Below, piece after piece: positions 9,671 through 18,426 of a stretch of DNA of 64,000 nt. Source of the DNA: JAEUIE01 sp046350055. GTDB lineage: Bacteria > Planctomycetota > Planctomycetia > Gemmatales > HRBIN36. The position numbers and the translations under genes were made by a program. Where the stretch lies: contig JAXMBC010000001.1 of the NCBI GenBank assembly GCA_046350055.1, positions 3,534,001 to 3,598,000 of the forward strand, read 5' to 3'. The notes under the pieces are model-generated. The model did no database searches. It was not told where the DNA came from and was given only the letters and a program-made list of their open reading frames with translations. Each line of letters begins with the position of its first letter. Positions within the stretch are counted from its first letter, which is position 1.

Positions 9671-10651
9671 ATGCGTATCCTGCTCACTGGTGGTTTTGGT
9701 TGCATTGGTTCATGGATCGTCAAGAACCTCATCGAACGGGGCGACACGGTTCATGTGTATGATGTCAGTCTCGAACTCAAACGACTGAAACAGGTGATGG
9801 AGCCAGAGCAACTCTCAGCGATTCAATTCCACCAGGGCGATGTGGCTGATGGCGATCGTGTGAAGACAGTGGTCTTGGAACAGAAAATAACGCACATTAT
9901 TCACCTGGCAGGTTTGCAGGTGCCGGTCTGTCGGGCTGATCCGCTGCGTGGCGCGCGAGTCAATGTGCTGGGCACGCTGGCGATGTTTGAAGCTGCCAAG
10001 GCTTTCAAGGATCAGGTTCAACGAATTGTCTTCGCCAGTTCAGCCGCTGTTTTCGGACCGCCTGAAGATGAACATGCCCCTCCGCTGCGTGATGAGTCAG
10101 CTACTACCCCGACGACACACTATGGCGTGTATAAGGCAGCCAACGAAGGCAACGCCCGCATCTACTTTGAAGAAAATGGCATCAGCAGTGTCGGAATCCG
10201 TCCTGCCACGGTCTATGGGGTTGGACGCGACTTTGGCATGACGAGTGAGCCTACTAAAGCCCTCAAATCCCTGGCAATGGGGCGCCCCTGGCATATCAGT
10301 TTTGGCGGATGGCAGGATATGCAGTTTGCCGATGACGTCGCCAAGAGCTTCCTGCGATGTGCTGAAGCGAATCCTGGCTATCGTGGGGCCCGGGTCTATA
10401 ACCTCAAGGGACAACGGGTCAACATCCAGGAGATCCATCAAACCATGGTTGCCCTGGATTCAGCGGCAGGCAAGCTCATCACCTATGGGGATAAGCACTT
10501 GCCTGTGGCCTACAACTTCTCGGATGATGGCTTGCAGCACGATTTTGGCCCATTGCCTTGTACATCGCTTAAGCTGGGATTTGCACAGACGCTGGAGCGG
10601 TTCCGTTATCTGGCTGCACATTCGCGTCTCGATGTCAGCGATCTCGCTTAA
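9671..10651 (+). CDS. NAD-dependent epimerase/dehydratase (extended SDR)
   Basis: Short-chain dehydrogenase of the extended class, 326 residues. The Rossmann nucleotide-binding motif TGGFGCIGS is at residues 6-14, the downstream HLAG motif is present (HIIHLAGLQVP), a serine stands in FASSAAVFG, and the catalytic Tyr and Lys are in YGVYKAANE. These enzymes act on nucleotide-sugars or related alcohols; the substrate cannot be named here. The start ATG at 9671 follows GGAG (GCGGAGTCTTCG). It stands between unrelated genes, so context does not help. Confidence 0.88.
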   Translation: MRILLTGGFGCIGSWIVKNLIERGDTVHVYDVSLELKRLKQVMEPEQLSAIQFHQGDVADGDRVKTVVLEQKITHIIHLAGLQVPVCRADPLRGARVNVLGTLAMFEAAKAFKDQVQRIVFASSAAVFGPPEDEHAPPLRDESATTPTTHYGVYKAANEGNARIYFEENGISSVGIRPATVYGVGRDFGMTSEPTKALKSLAMGRPWHISFGGWQDMQFADDVAKSFLRCAEANPGYRGARVYNLKGQRVNIQEIHQTMVALDSAAGKLITYGDKHLPVAYNFSDDGLQHDFGPLPCTSLKLGFAQTLERFRYLAAHSRLDVSDLA

Positions 10652-10863
10652 GTTATTCCTGCTTTTGTCACAGAATCTCCCTTGCATACTCTAGGGCAAT
10701 AGGTTTATCTGGTATATCGGCAAGACTGATTGACATAGCACTATCACCATAGTGCTCCCATCCGAATGTTATTCGTGCCAGGTGATAATCGATCTGGTAA
10801 GTCCACTGTGTTTATGCCGAACAAATGCCGATTTTAATGTAGTTTACATCATGGAGTTGACAC

Positions 10864-12531
10864 ATGTTCCTGGCCCCACTTTCTCCTGCAGTTGCCAAGT
10901 CTCGCGCTGCTCAGCTTCACCTGGAGTGCCTGGAAGATCGCCTGGTGCTCACCAGCGATGTAGTACTTGAATGGCATCAATTGACCCTCGATGCCATGGT
11001 CAACGACAGTTACCTCGGTGCGAATGCGAAACAGGCGGGGCCTGACCGCAGTTCACGAGCACTGGCTATCGTGCATGCTGCCATGTTCGATGCGGTGAAT
11101 TCCATTGATCGCTCCTATGATCCGTATCTGATTCGCGTGAAAGCGCCCAGTGGTGCATCGATTCAGGCAGCGGCGGCACAGGCTGCCCACGATACATTGG
11201 TCGCGCTATACCCCGATTTTCAGGCAACGTTGGATAGTGCGTTGACCGAAGATCTGGCACATGTTGCTTCCGCAGCATCGCTCCAGGCAGGCGTGAAAGT
11301 AGGACAAACAGTCGCTTCCGCTATCCTGGCTGCTCGTTCCCACGATGGGTCCGATGCTCCCATGCACTATGAACTCAGTAATAAGCCGGGAACTTGGCGT
11401 CCCGATCCTCTGCATCCCACTCAGATGCCAGTGGGGCCAGAATGGGGAAGTGTCGATACGTTTGCACTCAAGAATGCCAATCAATTTCAGATTCCTCGTC
11501 CCCCGGCACTCAACAGCCAGCAGTATGCAGATGCCTACAACGAGGTTAAGAACTATGGTGGCGATGGCGTTTCGACGCCTACGATCCGCTCAGAAGAGCA
11601 AACCACCATCGGCATCTTCTGGGGCTATGATGGTTCACGTGGATTAAGCACACCTCCCCGACTCTACAACCAGATTGCCACCACCATCGCTGTGCAACAA
11701 GGCAACACGATGGTCCAGAACGCGCGGTTCTTTGCCCTCATCAATATTGCGATGGCAGATGCCGGCATTGCCTGCTGGGATGACAAGTACACCTTTGAAC
11801 TCTGGCGACCAGTCACTGGTATTCGAAACGGTGCATCTGATGGCAACTCCGCCACGGTGGGTGATGCCAACTGGCTGCCTCTGGGGGCACCTAACGACAA
11901 CGGTGGGGGTACGAATTTCACACCGCCATTCCCTGCGTATGCATCGGGCCATGCTACTTTCGGAGCGGCATTGTTCCGAACCATGGCGCGTTTCTATGGC
12001 CGCGACAACATCAGTTTCACCATTGGATCGGATGAGTATAACGGCATTACCACTGATCAGAATGGCCAGGTGCGTCCTGTAGTTTTCCGCTCGTACACCA
12101 GTTTCAGCCAGGCAGCCGAAGAGAATGGTCAAAGTCGCATCTATCTCGGCATACACTGGAAATTCGATAAAGAGCAGGGGATCAAACAGGGTAAGAGCAT
12201 TGCTGACTACGTCTTCCAGAATTACCTGCGCCCACAAGGCAGGGCATCCATCACTACTATCGACCAGTTTCGCTGCGTTCAATTAAGTACGGGGGAAGTG
12301 GTGTTGCAGACCACGAATAACAACAAGTTTCACAATGTGCTCGGTCGTGATCCTGTCAAAACGATCAACACTGGCATGAACTCAACGCAAGCTACCGGTG
12401 AAATGGTGGATGCCTTGATGACACGGCTTGACCGGGGCGTCTGGGGTGGAACAGCTCGCGGCGGCAAGATCCTTTCTGTGGATCTCCTGGCCGCTAATGG
12501 TCCTTTGCTGACTGTTTCGCTGAAGAAGTAA
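10864..12531 (+). CDS. Secreted vanadium-dependent haloperoxidase-like phosphatase-superfamily protein
   Basis: A 555-residue protein of the vanadium haloperoxidase/PAP2 superfamily. The vanadate (phosphate) pocket motifs are visible: the LWRPVTGIR segment (Arg-Pro), the central YASGHATFGAA motif with Ser-Gly-His, and the final RIYLGIHWKFD with Arg and His ligands. Family members oxidise halides with peroxide or act as acid phosphatases. The N terminus has no classical hydrophobic signal but carries LECLEDRLVL near residue 22, a motif found at the start of many exported planctomycete proteins (LEPR-XLL type). The start ATG follows GGAG. Confidence 0.87.
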   Translation: MFLAPLSPAVAKSRAAQLHLECLEDRLVLTSDVVLEWHQLTLDAMVNDSYLGANAKQAGPDRSSRALAIVHAAMFDAVNSIDRSYDPYLIRVKAPSGASIQAAAAQAAHDTLVALYPDFQATLDSALTEDLAHVASAASLQAGVKVGQTVASAILAARSHDGSDAPMHYELSNKPGTWRPDPLHPTQMPVGPEWGSVDTFALKNANQFQIPRPPALNSQQYADAYNEVKNYGGDGVSTPTIRSEEQTTIGIFWGYDGSRGLSTPPRLYNQIATTIAVQQGNTMVQNARFFALINIAMADAGIACWDDKYTFELWRPVTGIRNGASDGNSATVGDANWLPLGAPNDNGGGTNFTPPFPAYASGHATFGAALFRTMARFYGRDNISFTIGSDEYNGITTDQNGQVRPVVFRSYTSFSQAAEENGQSRIYLGIHWKFDKEQGIKQGKSIADYVFQNYLRPQGRASITTIDQFRCVQLSTGEVVLQTTNNNKFHNVLGRDPVKTINTGMNSTQATGEMVDALMTRLDRGVWGGTARGGKILSVDLLAANGPLLTVSLKK

Positions 12532-12595
12532 CTGCACCCTTGAACCATGTGGCCTGTTGTGCCAACATAGAGGCATCCCTCTTTCGTGGTGCAAC

Positions 12596-13534
12596 ATGTT
12601 TCGTTCATGTCGTTTACTCCTGATCACGCTGCTTTTACCGCTGCCAGTATGGGGGCAGAACAGCGTGCCTACCATTTCCGTTCAAGGCACCGCCGATCTA
12701 TCCAAGCAGCCTGAAGTCATACGCCTCATGATCAAGCAGTATGGCCGGGGTAAGGACCAGGATGAAGCCAAGACGGCACTGGTAGCGGTCGAAAAGAAAC
12801 TCATCACCAAATTGAATGCAGCAGGCGCAGAAGTCATCGTTGCTCACGCCGCTGTGGCCCTGCCATCGCAGCAACTCCAAAGCCGTTACATGAACGTCTA
12901 CAACACCATCAATCAGCGGCGAATGGGCCTGGGGGGTGGAAACCCCATGCAGGAGCGCAGCAACCCCACCTGCCTCGAACGGCAGTTGACCGTGGACATG
13001 AAGCCCAAGGCGAAAGACAAGGAGATCATGACACTCCTGGCTGACCTGCAGGAACGCATCCGCAAGGACTATCAGGAACTTTGCGGAATGCAGGATGCCC
13101 TGCCCAAGGATGACGATAACGTCAATCGAGGCGAAATCTCTTACTATCGCAACGATACATCGCTCTACAATAACGATGTCCGCTTCCAGATGGCTGCCAA
13201 GATAACACGGGAAGATCGAGTCAAACTCTACGCCGAGGCATTGCGGCGAGCCAAGTCTATTGCCAATGACCTGGCTGAAGCAGCAGACATGAAGGCTGGT
13301 CCAGTTCAGACCATATCCAGTAACTTCACCAATCAGTACATGTCGTATGTCGGACCGGGCACCTCACGTGGATACATCCAGGGGGACACTACGAAGTTCC
13401 CCATCACACTTAAAGATGATGGTTCTGAATCGATTGCGATTCGGGACCTGCAGCCTAACTATCAGAGCAATTCATTGGAGCAACTGACGTACCAGGTCAA
13501 TTTGACGGCTACGTTCAAGCTGGAGCCGAAATAG
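12596..13534 (+). CDS. SIMPL (DUF541) domain periplasmic protein
   Basis: The ATG at 12596 begins a clear signal peptide (MFRSCRLLLITLLLPLPVWG). The mature part starts with VPTISVQGTADLSKQPEV, the usual opening of SIMPL/DUF541 proteins, and continues with helical segments typical of this fold. About 312 residues. SIMPL proteins are periplasmic or outer-membrane-associated, often oligomeric, with poorly known roles. Its 3' end overlaps the convergent gene ending at 13515 by about 20 bases. Function in this organism cannot be inferred. Confidence 0.85.
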   Translation: MFRSCRLLLITLLLPLPVWGQNSVPTISVQGTADLSKQPEVIRLMIKQYGRGKDQDEAKTALVAVEKKLITKLNAAGAEVIVAHAAVALPSQQLQSRYMNVYNTINQRRMGLGGGNPMQERSNPTCLERQLTVDMKPKAKDKEIMTLLADLQERIRKDYQELCGMQDALPKDDDNVNRGEISYYRNDTSLYNNDVRFQMAAKITREDRVKLYAEALRRAKSIANDLAEAADMKAGPVQTISSNFTNQYMSYVGPGTSRGYIQGDTTKFPITLKDDGSESIAIRDLQPNYQSNSLEQLTYQVNLTATFKLEPK

Positions 13535-13910
13535 ATTTCAGTTCCAACTGATTCAGTGCTTCCGAAGGCGTCAGGTTGAGTAGCAGTTTGCCACTGGTCT
13601 GCCACTGTGATTGCTGGAAGTAGAAGATCGCGGTACCAGCCTGTGTCGCAGGCTGGCTCCATTCCTCGTTATCTGAAAGTTGGTAAACCACCGTCACGCC
13701 TATCATGGCTACAGGTAGTTCCTGAATATCAGGGTGAACATGCAGCACTGGCTCGGTAATCCACTCGATGTCGAGCCACTGTCGCTTGTCTGTCGTCTGC
13801 GCTACCAACTGATCGCGAAACTGCTGCTCCAGGACAGTTCGGTCTTTCATGAACTGCTTGCGCAGACTGGATCGTCGTAAGTGCAGGAGCAGTCGGGAAA
13901 AGACGTTCAT
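13515..13910 (-). CDS. Hypothetical protein (131 aa)
   Basis: Protein of 131 residues, with a basic amphipathic N terminus (MNVFSRLLLHLRRSSLRKQF) followed by an alternating beta-rich C-terminal part. I recognise no family. No membrane segment or signal peptide is evident. Its start lies just downstream of the DUF1080 gene on the same strand (6 bases), so the two are likely co-transcribed. Its 3' end overlaps the convergent SIMPL gene by 20 bases. Confidence 0.7.
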   Translation of the reverse strand: MNVFSRLLLHLRRSSLRKQFMKDRTVLEQQFRDQLVAQTTDKRQWLDIEWITEPVLHVHPDIQELPVAMIGVTVVYQLSDNEEWSQPATQAGTAIFYFQQSQWQTSGKLLLNLTPSEALNQLELKSISAPA

Positions 13911-13916
13911 GGCGCC

Positions 13917-15068
13917 TTACTTGGGCAATGCCGCCACGCGGATGTTTTTGAAGCTGAGATCAGTGGTCGGGTCATGCCCCTGAATGCTGAAGACTCCCTT
14001 GTCATCCCGCCGACCTCGGCGGGCGCTCTGGTTGAACGGGCGAGAATCGGTGTGTTCCGCAGTCATGTAGCCATTAACCCAAACTGCAAAGTGGTTGCCG
14101 TGGGCAACAACCGTCATGGAATAATATTCCCGATCAGTGCTCACGACTTTGCGTGATGGACAGAAGTGGTAGATGCCGCCGGAACCGAAGTCGATGGGCT
14201 TGTTTCGGTGGTCGGTGACGCTTTCAACATCGTCCTTCTTGAACTTCAGCGTTTGCCGCCCGACCTTCAATTCCAGCATGTCGCCGCGCGGCGTCAGGCT
14301 GCCGCTGTGGCTCTTGCCGTCCTTCAGTTTGACGGTCGATTGCCATTCGTTCCGTACCTGTGCTTCGTACCCTGACCAGAATTCTCCCGGCAGGGCACGG
14401 AAGAAGATTCCACTGTTAAGATGATCGCCGTTGCTGATGACATCCACCTGCATGACAAAGTCATCCCATTGTTCCTCGGTCTGCAGATCTCCATTGCCAT
14501 CCTTGACATTGATCTCTCCGTTCGAGGTTACGGAGAATTTTGACTTGTGGCCTGGTATGACCTTCCATCCGGTAAGGTCTTTGCCATTGAAAATGGACTT
14601 GCCTCCCAGGGGCTTGAGAATGATGCTTTTGATATGAAGCGTACTGCCTGGATGAGTGATCAAGCTGAGTGGGCTTGTCTTGGTGGCATTGGGGATAGCG
14701 ACTTTGAATTCCTGTTCACCATTGCTGATGACCTTGGATTCCACCTGCTTGCCAACAGTCGTATCGCCTGCCTTGAGATCGAATCCGCCTGACTTGCCTT
14801 CTACACGATAGTGCATCTCCAGTTCAAACGAACTGAAGGCTGTTGTGGTGAGTAAGGTGGTTTCTTTTTCTCCACCAACCGTCAGGATGCCATTCTTGAT
14901 GGTGGCATCGCCCGTAGCTTTCCATCCGTAGGTGGTCTCGCCGTCATATAAGGCGATCCAGCCAGCTGCTGCTGATTCTTTCGTGATTCCCGGTGGCAAC
15001 GGTACCTCGTCAGCCCGGCTGATCGACCAGGACATCAACACCACGCAATAGCAAAGCAGAGCACGCAT
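13917..15068 (-). CDS. Secreted DUF1080 (3-keto-disaccharide hydrolase-like) protein with two such domains
   Basis: The ATG at 15068 opens a signal peptide (MRALLCYCVVLMSWSISRA), giving 383 residues. Two jelly-roll domains follow. The first begins GWIALYDGETTYGWKATGD, the second SIFNGKDLTGWKVIPG and contains the SGIFFRALPGEFWSGYEAQ segment typical of DUF1080. Some DUF1080 proteins hydrolyse 3-keto-glycosides; many are exported in planctomycetes. The pair of domains in one chain suggests carbohydrate binding plus catalysis, which is inference. A possible 5' extension to 15233 would overlap the divergent purK start and lacks a signal peptide, so I reject it. Confidence 0.88.
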   Translation of the reverse strand: MRALLCYCVVLMSWSISRADEVPLPPGITKESAAAGWIALYDGETTYGWKATGDATIKNGILTVGGEKETTLLTTTAFSSFELEMHYRVEGKSGGFDLKAGDTTVGKQVESKVISNGEQEFKVAIPNATKTSPLSLITHPGSTLHIKSIILKPLGGKSIFNGKDLTGWKVIPGHKSKFSVTSNGEINVKDGNGDLQTEEQWDDFVMQVDVISNGDHLNSGIFFRALPGEFWSGYEAQVRNEWQSTVKLKDGKSHSGSLTPRGDMLELKVGRQTLKFKKDDVESVTDHRNKPIDFGSGGIYHFCPSRKVVSTDREYYSMTVVAHGNHFAVWVNGYMTAEHTDSRPFNQSARRGRRDDKGVFSIQGHDPTTDLSFKNIRVAALPK

Positions 15069-15192
15069 CGGGGGAGTTCCGGAAGGACAGGAACAGGCAG
15101 GATTCCAACAGACTACTGTCCCTGATGGTGAACGCCAATGGAAAAGTGATGAGTCATGAGGCAGACCATGTAACACGTCATATTCTGAATGC

Positions 15193-16287
15193 ATGACCAT
15201 TGGAATTCTCGGTGGCGGACAACTCGGTCGCATGATCGCACTGGCGGGCTACCCACTGGGGTTTCGCTTTCGCTGTTACGATTCATCACCGGAAGCAGTA
15301 GCTGGGCATGTCATGCCCCTGACGGTCGGTTCCTTTGATGATCTTGAATCACTTGCCCAGTTTGCGGAAGGTTGTGATCTTCTGACATATGAGTTTGAGA
15401 ATGTGCCCCAATGGGCAGCGGAATACCTGGCAACACTGAAGGTGTTGCATCCTTCCCCCATGGCGCTGGCCGTCTCGCAGGACAGGGTGGAAGAGAAGAC
15501 CTTCTTCCAATCCATGGGCGTTCCGACGGCACCCTTTATCGCGGTGAGCGACCGGAGTGAATTCGAATCCGCGATCAAACAGCTTGGCCTGCCTGCTGTG
15601 CTGAAGACCTGCCGGCTTGGCTACGATGGTAAAGGCCAGCACGTCATCCGAACAGCCACTGATGTTGATGTTGCATGGGCAAAACTCCAGGGGGTGCCAC
15701 TGATCCTTGAAGGATTCGTGCAGTTTGAACGGGAGCTTTCTATCCTGGCAGTTCGCAGCACGACAGGCGAGACGGCCTTCTATCCACTGGTGCAGAACTT
15801 CCATCGCGAAGGGATACTTCACCAGACCCTTGCTCCTGCTCCGAATCTCGATCGACAGTTGCAACAACTTGCTCAGGATTATGCACTCAAAGCGATGGAA
15901 GCTCTCGAATACTGCGGTGTGCTGGCTATCGAATTCTTCCAGGCAGGTAATCAACTCATCGTAAATGAAATGGCGCCCCGAGTGCACAATAGTGGTCACT
16001 GGAGCATCGAAGGGGCAGAAACCAGCCAGTTTGAGAACCACGTACGGGCCATCGCTGGTTTACCTCTTGGTTCTGCGGCGATTCCGCGCCCGGTGGGAAT
16101 GCTGAATCTGATTGGAACTGTTCCAGATCGAGCCGTGTTTCTGTCACAGCACCAGGAATCCACTCATGAGGTATATTTGCACCTCTATGGTAAAAAGCCA
16201 CTGCCGGGGCGCAAGCTCGGGCATATCACGGTGATTGCGGATTCGGTGACTGCACGAGAACAAGCGTTAGGTTCACTGCAAGAGTAA
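15193..16287 (+). CDS. purK: N5-carboxyaminoimidazole ribonucleotide synthase PurK
   Basis: ATP-grasp enzyme of de novo purine synthesis that converts AIR, ATP and bicarbonate to N5-CAIR. The N-terminal nucleotide fold opens with IGILGGGQLGRMIALAG, and YEFENVP is the usual PurK motif near residue 73. The ATP-grasp segment has LKTCRLGYDGKGQ, and the metal-binding part has VNEMAPRVHNSGHWS. Its 364 residues fit the family. The 5' end of purK is divergent from the DUF1080 gene; no purE was seen next to it in this window. Confidence 0.95.
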   Translation: MTIGILGGGQLGRMIALAGYPLGFRFRCYDSSPEAVAGHVMPLTVGSFDDLESLAQFAEGCDLLTYEFENVPQWAAEYLATLKVLHPSPMALAVSQDRVEEKTFFQSMGVPTAPFIAVSDRSEFESAIKQLGLPAVLKTCRLGYDGKGQHVIRTATDVDVAWAKLQGVPLILEGFVQFERELSILAVRSTTGETAFYPLVQNFHREGILHQTLAPAPNLDRQLQQLAQDYALKAMEALEYCGVLAIEFFQAGNQLIVNEMAPRVHNSGHWSIEGAETSQFENHVRAIAGLPLGSAAIPRPVGMLNLIGTVPDRAVFLSQHQESTHEVYLHLYGKKPLPGRKLGHITVIADSVTAREQALGSLQE

Positions 16288-16343
16288 CTCTTCAATCGCG
16301 ATTCCTGTCTCGTGTGAAAATCGTGGAAAAGTCCAAATCCCAG

Positions 16344-16371
16344 TCGACAGGCACCCGGTCGCTGTTATAAT
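16344..16371 (+). promoter_or_regulatory. Sigma-70-type promoter for the RRM gene
   Basis: A TCGACA box (16344-16349) and a perfect TATAAT (16366-16371) are separated by 16 bases. Transcription from here would give an untranslated leader of about 165 bases before the RRM gene at 16543. The leader may regulate translation, which is inference. Confidence 0.6.
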
Positions 16372-16542
16372 GCCGGTTAGCCTTCGGTTGCGGAGAGTCA
16401 AGCAGGCGGTGCGTTAGCGGAAAGTTAGGTTCACTGAAGTGGTGGACGGTTCGCGGCGGCTCTTGTTCGATGCCCTTCTGTTACGTTTCACATCGTGTGA
16501 TGGGCCTGGTTCCCGAGTACCGAGAGTTGGAGTGTTGGCGTT

Positions 16543-17022
16543 ATGAAGCGTTTGTATGTAGGCAACTTGCCCTACCAGATGACCGATGCAGAACTGAACG
16601 AACTGTTCGCTGCATATGGAGCCGTCGAATCGGCTCAAGTGATTGTAGATCGTGAAACCGGCCGTTCCAAGGGGTTCGGTTTCGTCCAGATGGGTAACCC
16701 TGCCGAAGCTGACGCTGCAACGCAAGCACTGAACGGCCAGCAGTTCAAAGGCCGTCCACTTACCGTGAACGAAGCTCGTCCCAAGACAGAGTTTGGTAAC
16801 GGTGGCGGCGGCGGTGGTGGCGGTGGTCGTCGTGGTGGTGGCGGCTACGGCGGCGGCGGTGGTGGCTACGGTGGTGGCGGCGGCGGTGGTCGCGGCGGCT
16901 ACGGTGGCGGTGGTGGTGGCGGCCGTGGCGGTCGCGGCGGCTACGGTGGCGGCGGTGGTGGCGGTGGTGGCTACGGCGGCGGCCGAGGCGACTACGGCGG
17001 CGGCGACGGTGGCGGCTACTAA
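16543..17022 (+). CDS. Glycine-rich RNA-binding protein (single RRM)
   Basis: Residues 1-78 form one RNA-recognition motif with RNP2 (LYVGNL) and RNP1 (KGFGFVQM). From about residue 85 the protein is nearly all Gly with regular Tyr and Arg (GGYGGGGGG units, 16798-17020). This layout matches bacterial and plant glycine-rich RRM proteins that bind RNA in cold or stress responses; the glycine-rich tail often drives self-association. It has a long leader from the promoter at 16344 and its own terminator at 17046, so it is a single-gene unit. The antisense low-complexity frame is an artefact of the GC-rich repeats. Confidence 0.92.
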   Translation: MKRLYVGNLPYQMTDAELNELFAAYGAVESAQVIVDRETGRSKGFGFVQMGNPAEADAATQALNGQQFKGRPLTVNEARPKTEFGNGGGGGGGGGRRGGGGYGGGGGGYGGGGGGGRGGYGGGGGGGRGGRGGYGGGGGGGGGYGGGRGDYGGGDGGGY

Positions 17023-17045
17023 GCCTTTACTTGTTTGATCTTTCT

Positions 17046-17077
17046 CACCCTCGTGATGCTTCACGGGGGTGTTTTTG
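17046..17077 (+). terminator. Rho-independent terminator of the RRM gene
   Basis: CACCCTCGTGA and TCACGGGGGTG pair over 11 positions (one G-T pair) around a TGCT loop and are followed by TTTTTG. It lies 24 bases after the RRM stop codon. Confidence 0.9.
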
Positions 17078-17086
17078 TTGAATCCA

Positions 17087-18379
17087 CTACTTCGCGGGCC
17101 GCAGCACCAGGCCCAGTCCAAATAGATTACCTTCTCGTGTCAGGAAGCCGTGAATACCACACGGTATCAGATCTTCCACAGATAAGGTAACCGTCTCGCT
17201 GGTCTTATCATCGCCCACGACGATTGATTCGTAACTGCTTTCCCCTTCCTTTGTGTCATCCAGTTTGTGGAACACAATCTGCATCGTTTCAAACGTGAGT
17301 CCCATGCGGCATTTGATACTGCCGACCGCATAGCCTTCGCGGGCCGTGATGACGTGGCTTCGCACCAGCGTGTTGCCGTAGCCGTTGCCATACTCTTCCT
17401 TGCCATTCACACGATAGACCGGTTGTATGCCGCTGATACTGATTTTGCCCGCCAGTGTGCTGGTACTGACGACGAAGCCGATCAGAATGCCTTCAGGTTG
17501 TGTTTCTCGAAAGTCCGACTTGCGGAATGGATGGATCCTGCCAGGATGTGTGCCTGCATTGGATCGAGCATCGAGTAAACCGTCGGCATTTTTAATGATG
17601 GTTTGGCGGGAAGCTTGTCGGGCCATTCCGTTTGCTGGACTGGAATCCTCCTTCGAAGGAGCCTTTCGCAACTGGCCAAGCACAGGCAGTACGGCTGGTG
17701 CAACCCATTTGACAAGAGCCGGCCCATCCAGTTCTTTGCCTTTTGTCGATTGAGCCCGATAGGGAATACGCTGTTCATCGAGCATGACTTTCAGTTCTTT
17801 GGTCTGAATGCTGAATCCCGATTGTCCCAGCTCTGCATGCAGTTTGGCGAAGACCAAACCCATCACTTCACCTGTAGTATTGGTCAATGGCCCGCCACTA
17901 TTGCCCGGGTTCACCACGGCATCGATTTGCAGTATCTGAGAATCCTTCGCGTCAACAAAGCCGGCAATCGTCCCGCGTGTCACTTTGAGCTGTGAACCCA
18001 GATACTGCGCCAGCGGGTAGCCAAAGGCACGTACCTCAGCTCCTTGTTCGATCTCTCCCGTAAAGAGCGACAAAAACTTGGGAGTCTTGACATCAATCTT
18101 CAGCAGTGCGATGTCCTTGTTCTTGTAATTGGCAACGATCCTGGCAACGTGTTCCTTACCCTGGTAGATCACCCTTGCTCCAGATCCACCTTGCAGGACG
18201 TGGGAGCAGGTTAGCACATGTCCGTCGGGGGAGATGAGAAATGCACTGCCAATGATCTGGCGTTTGGATGAAGCAGATTCTTGCGATTGAACAGGCTGCA
18301 TTTGTCCTGCTAACAGGAACAGGATCGACAGCAATATGGTGGAATGCATGTGCATGAAATGACCAAGTTGAAAACACAT
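17087..18379 (-). CDS. Exported trypsin-like serine protease (S1C-like)
   Basis: A signal-peptide-like segment (TILLSILFLLAGQMQPVQS) opens this protein of about 430 residues; the true start could be one of the ATGs at 18379, 18355 or 18349. The protease domain shows the catalytic triad: His in LTCSHVLQG, Asp in NKDIALLKID, and Ser in VNPGNSGGPL. No PDZ domain is obvious; the last 150 residues form a separate domain with beta-rich sequence. HtrA-like proteases act in periplasmic quality control; that role here is inferred. The gene ends 9 bases after the RRM terminator. Confidence 0.87.
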   Translation of the reverse strand: MCFQLGHFMHMHSTILLSILFLLAGQMQPVQSQESASSKRQIIGSAFLISPDGHVLTCSHVLQGGSGARVIYQGKEHVARIVANYKNKDIALLKIDVKTPKFLSLFTGEIEQGAEVRAFGYPLAQYLGSQLKVTRGTIAGFVDAKDSQILQIDAVVNPGNSGGPLTNTTGEVMGLVFAKLHAELGQSGFSIQTKELKVMLDEQRIPYRAQSTKGKELDGPALVKWVAPAVLPVLGQLRKAPSKEDSSPANGMARQASRQTIIKNADGLLDARSNAGTHPGRIHPFRKSDFRETQPEGILIGFVVSTSTLAGKISISGIQPVYRVNGKEEYGNGYGNTLVRSHVITAREGYAVGSIKCRMGLTFETMQIVFHKLDDTKEGESSYESIVVGDDKTSETVTLSVEDLIPCGIHGFLTREGNLFGLGLVLRPAK

Positions 18380-18426
18380 CTCTTACTCTACGTCACAATT
18401 TGCTGATGAAGCACCGCTTTCAGATG

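Noticed and set aside
16414..17121. Long open frame antisense to the glycine-rich RRM gene
   Set aside because: Its Ala/Thr/Val-rich repeats are the mirror of the GGC/GGT glycine codons; no ribosome site and no protein-like composition.
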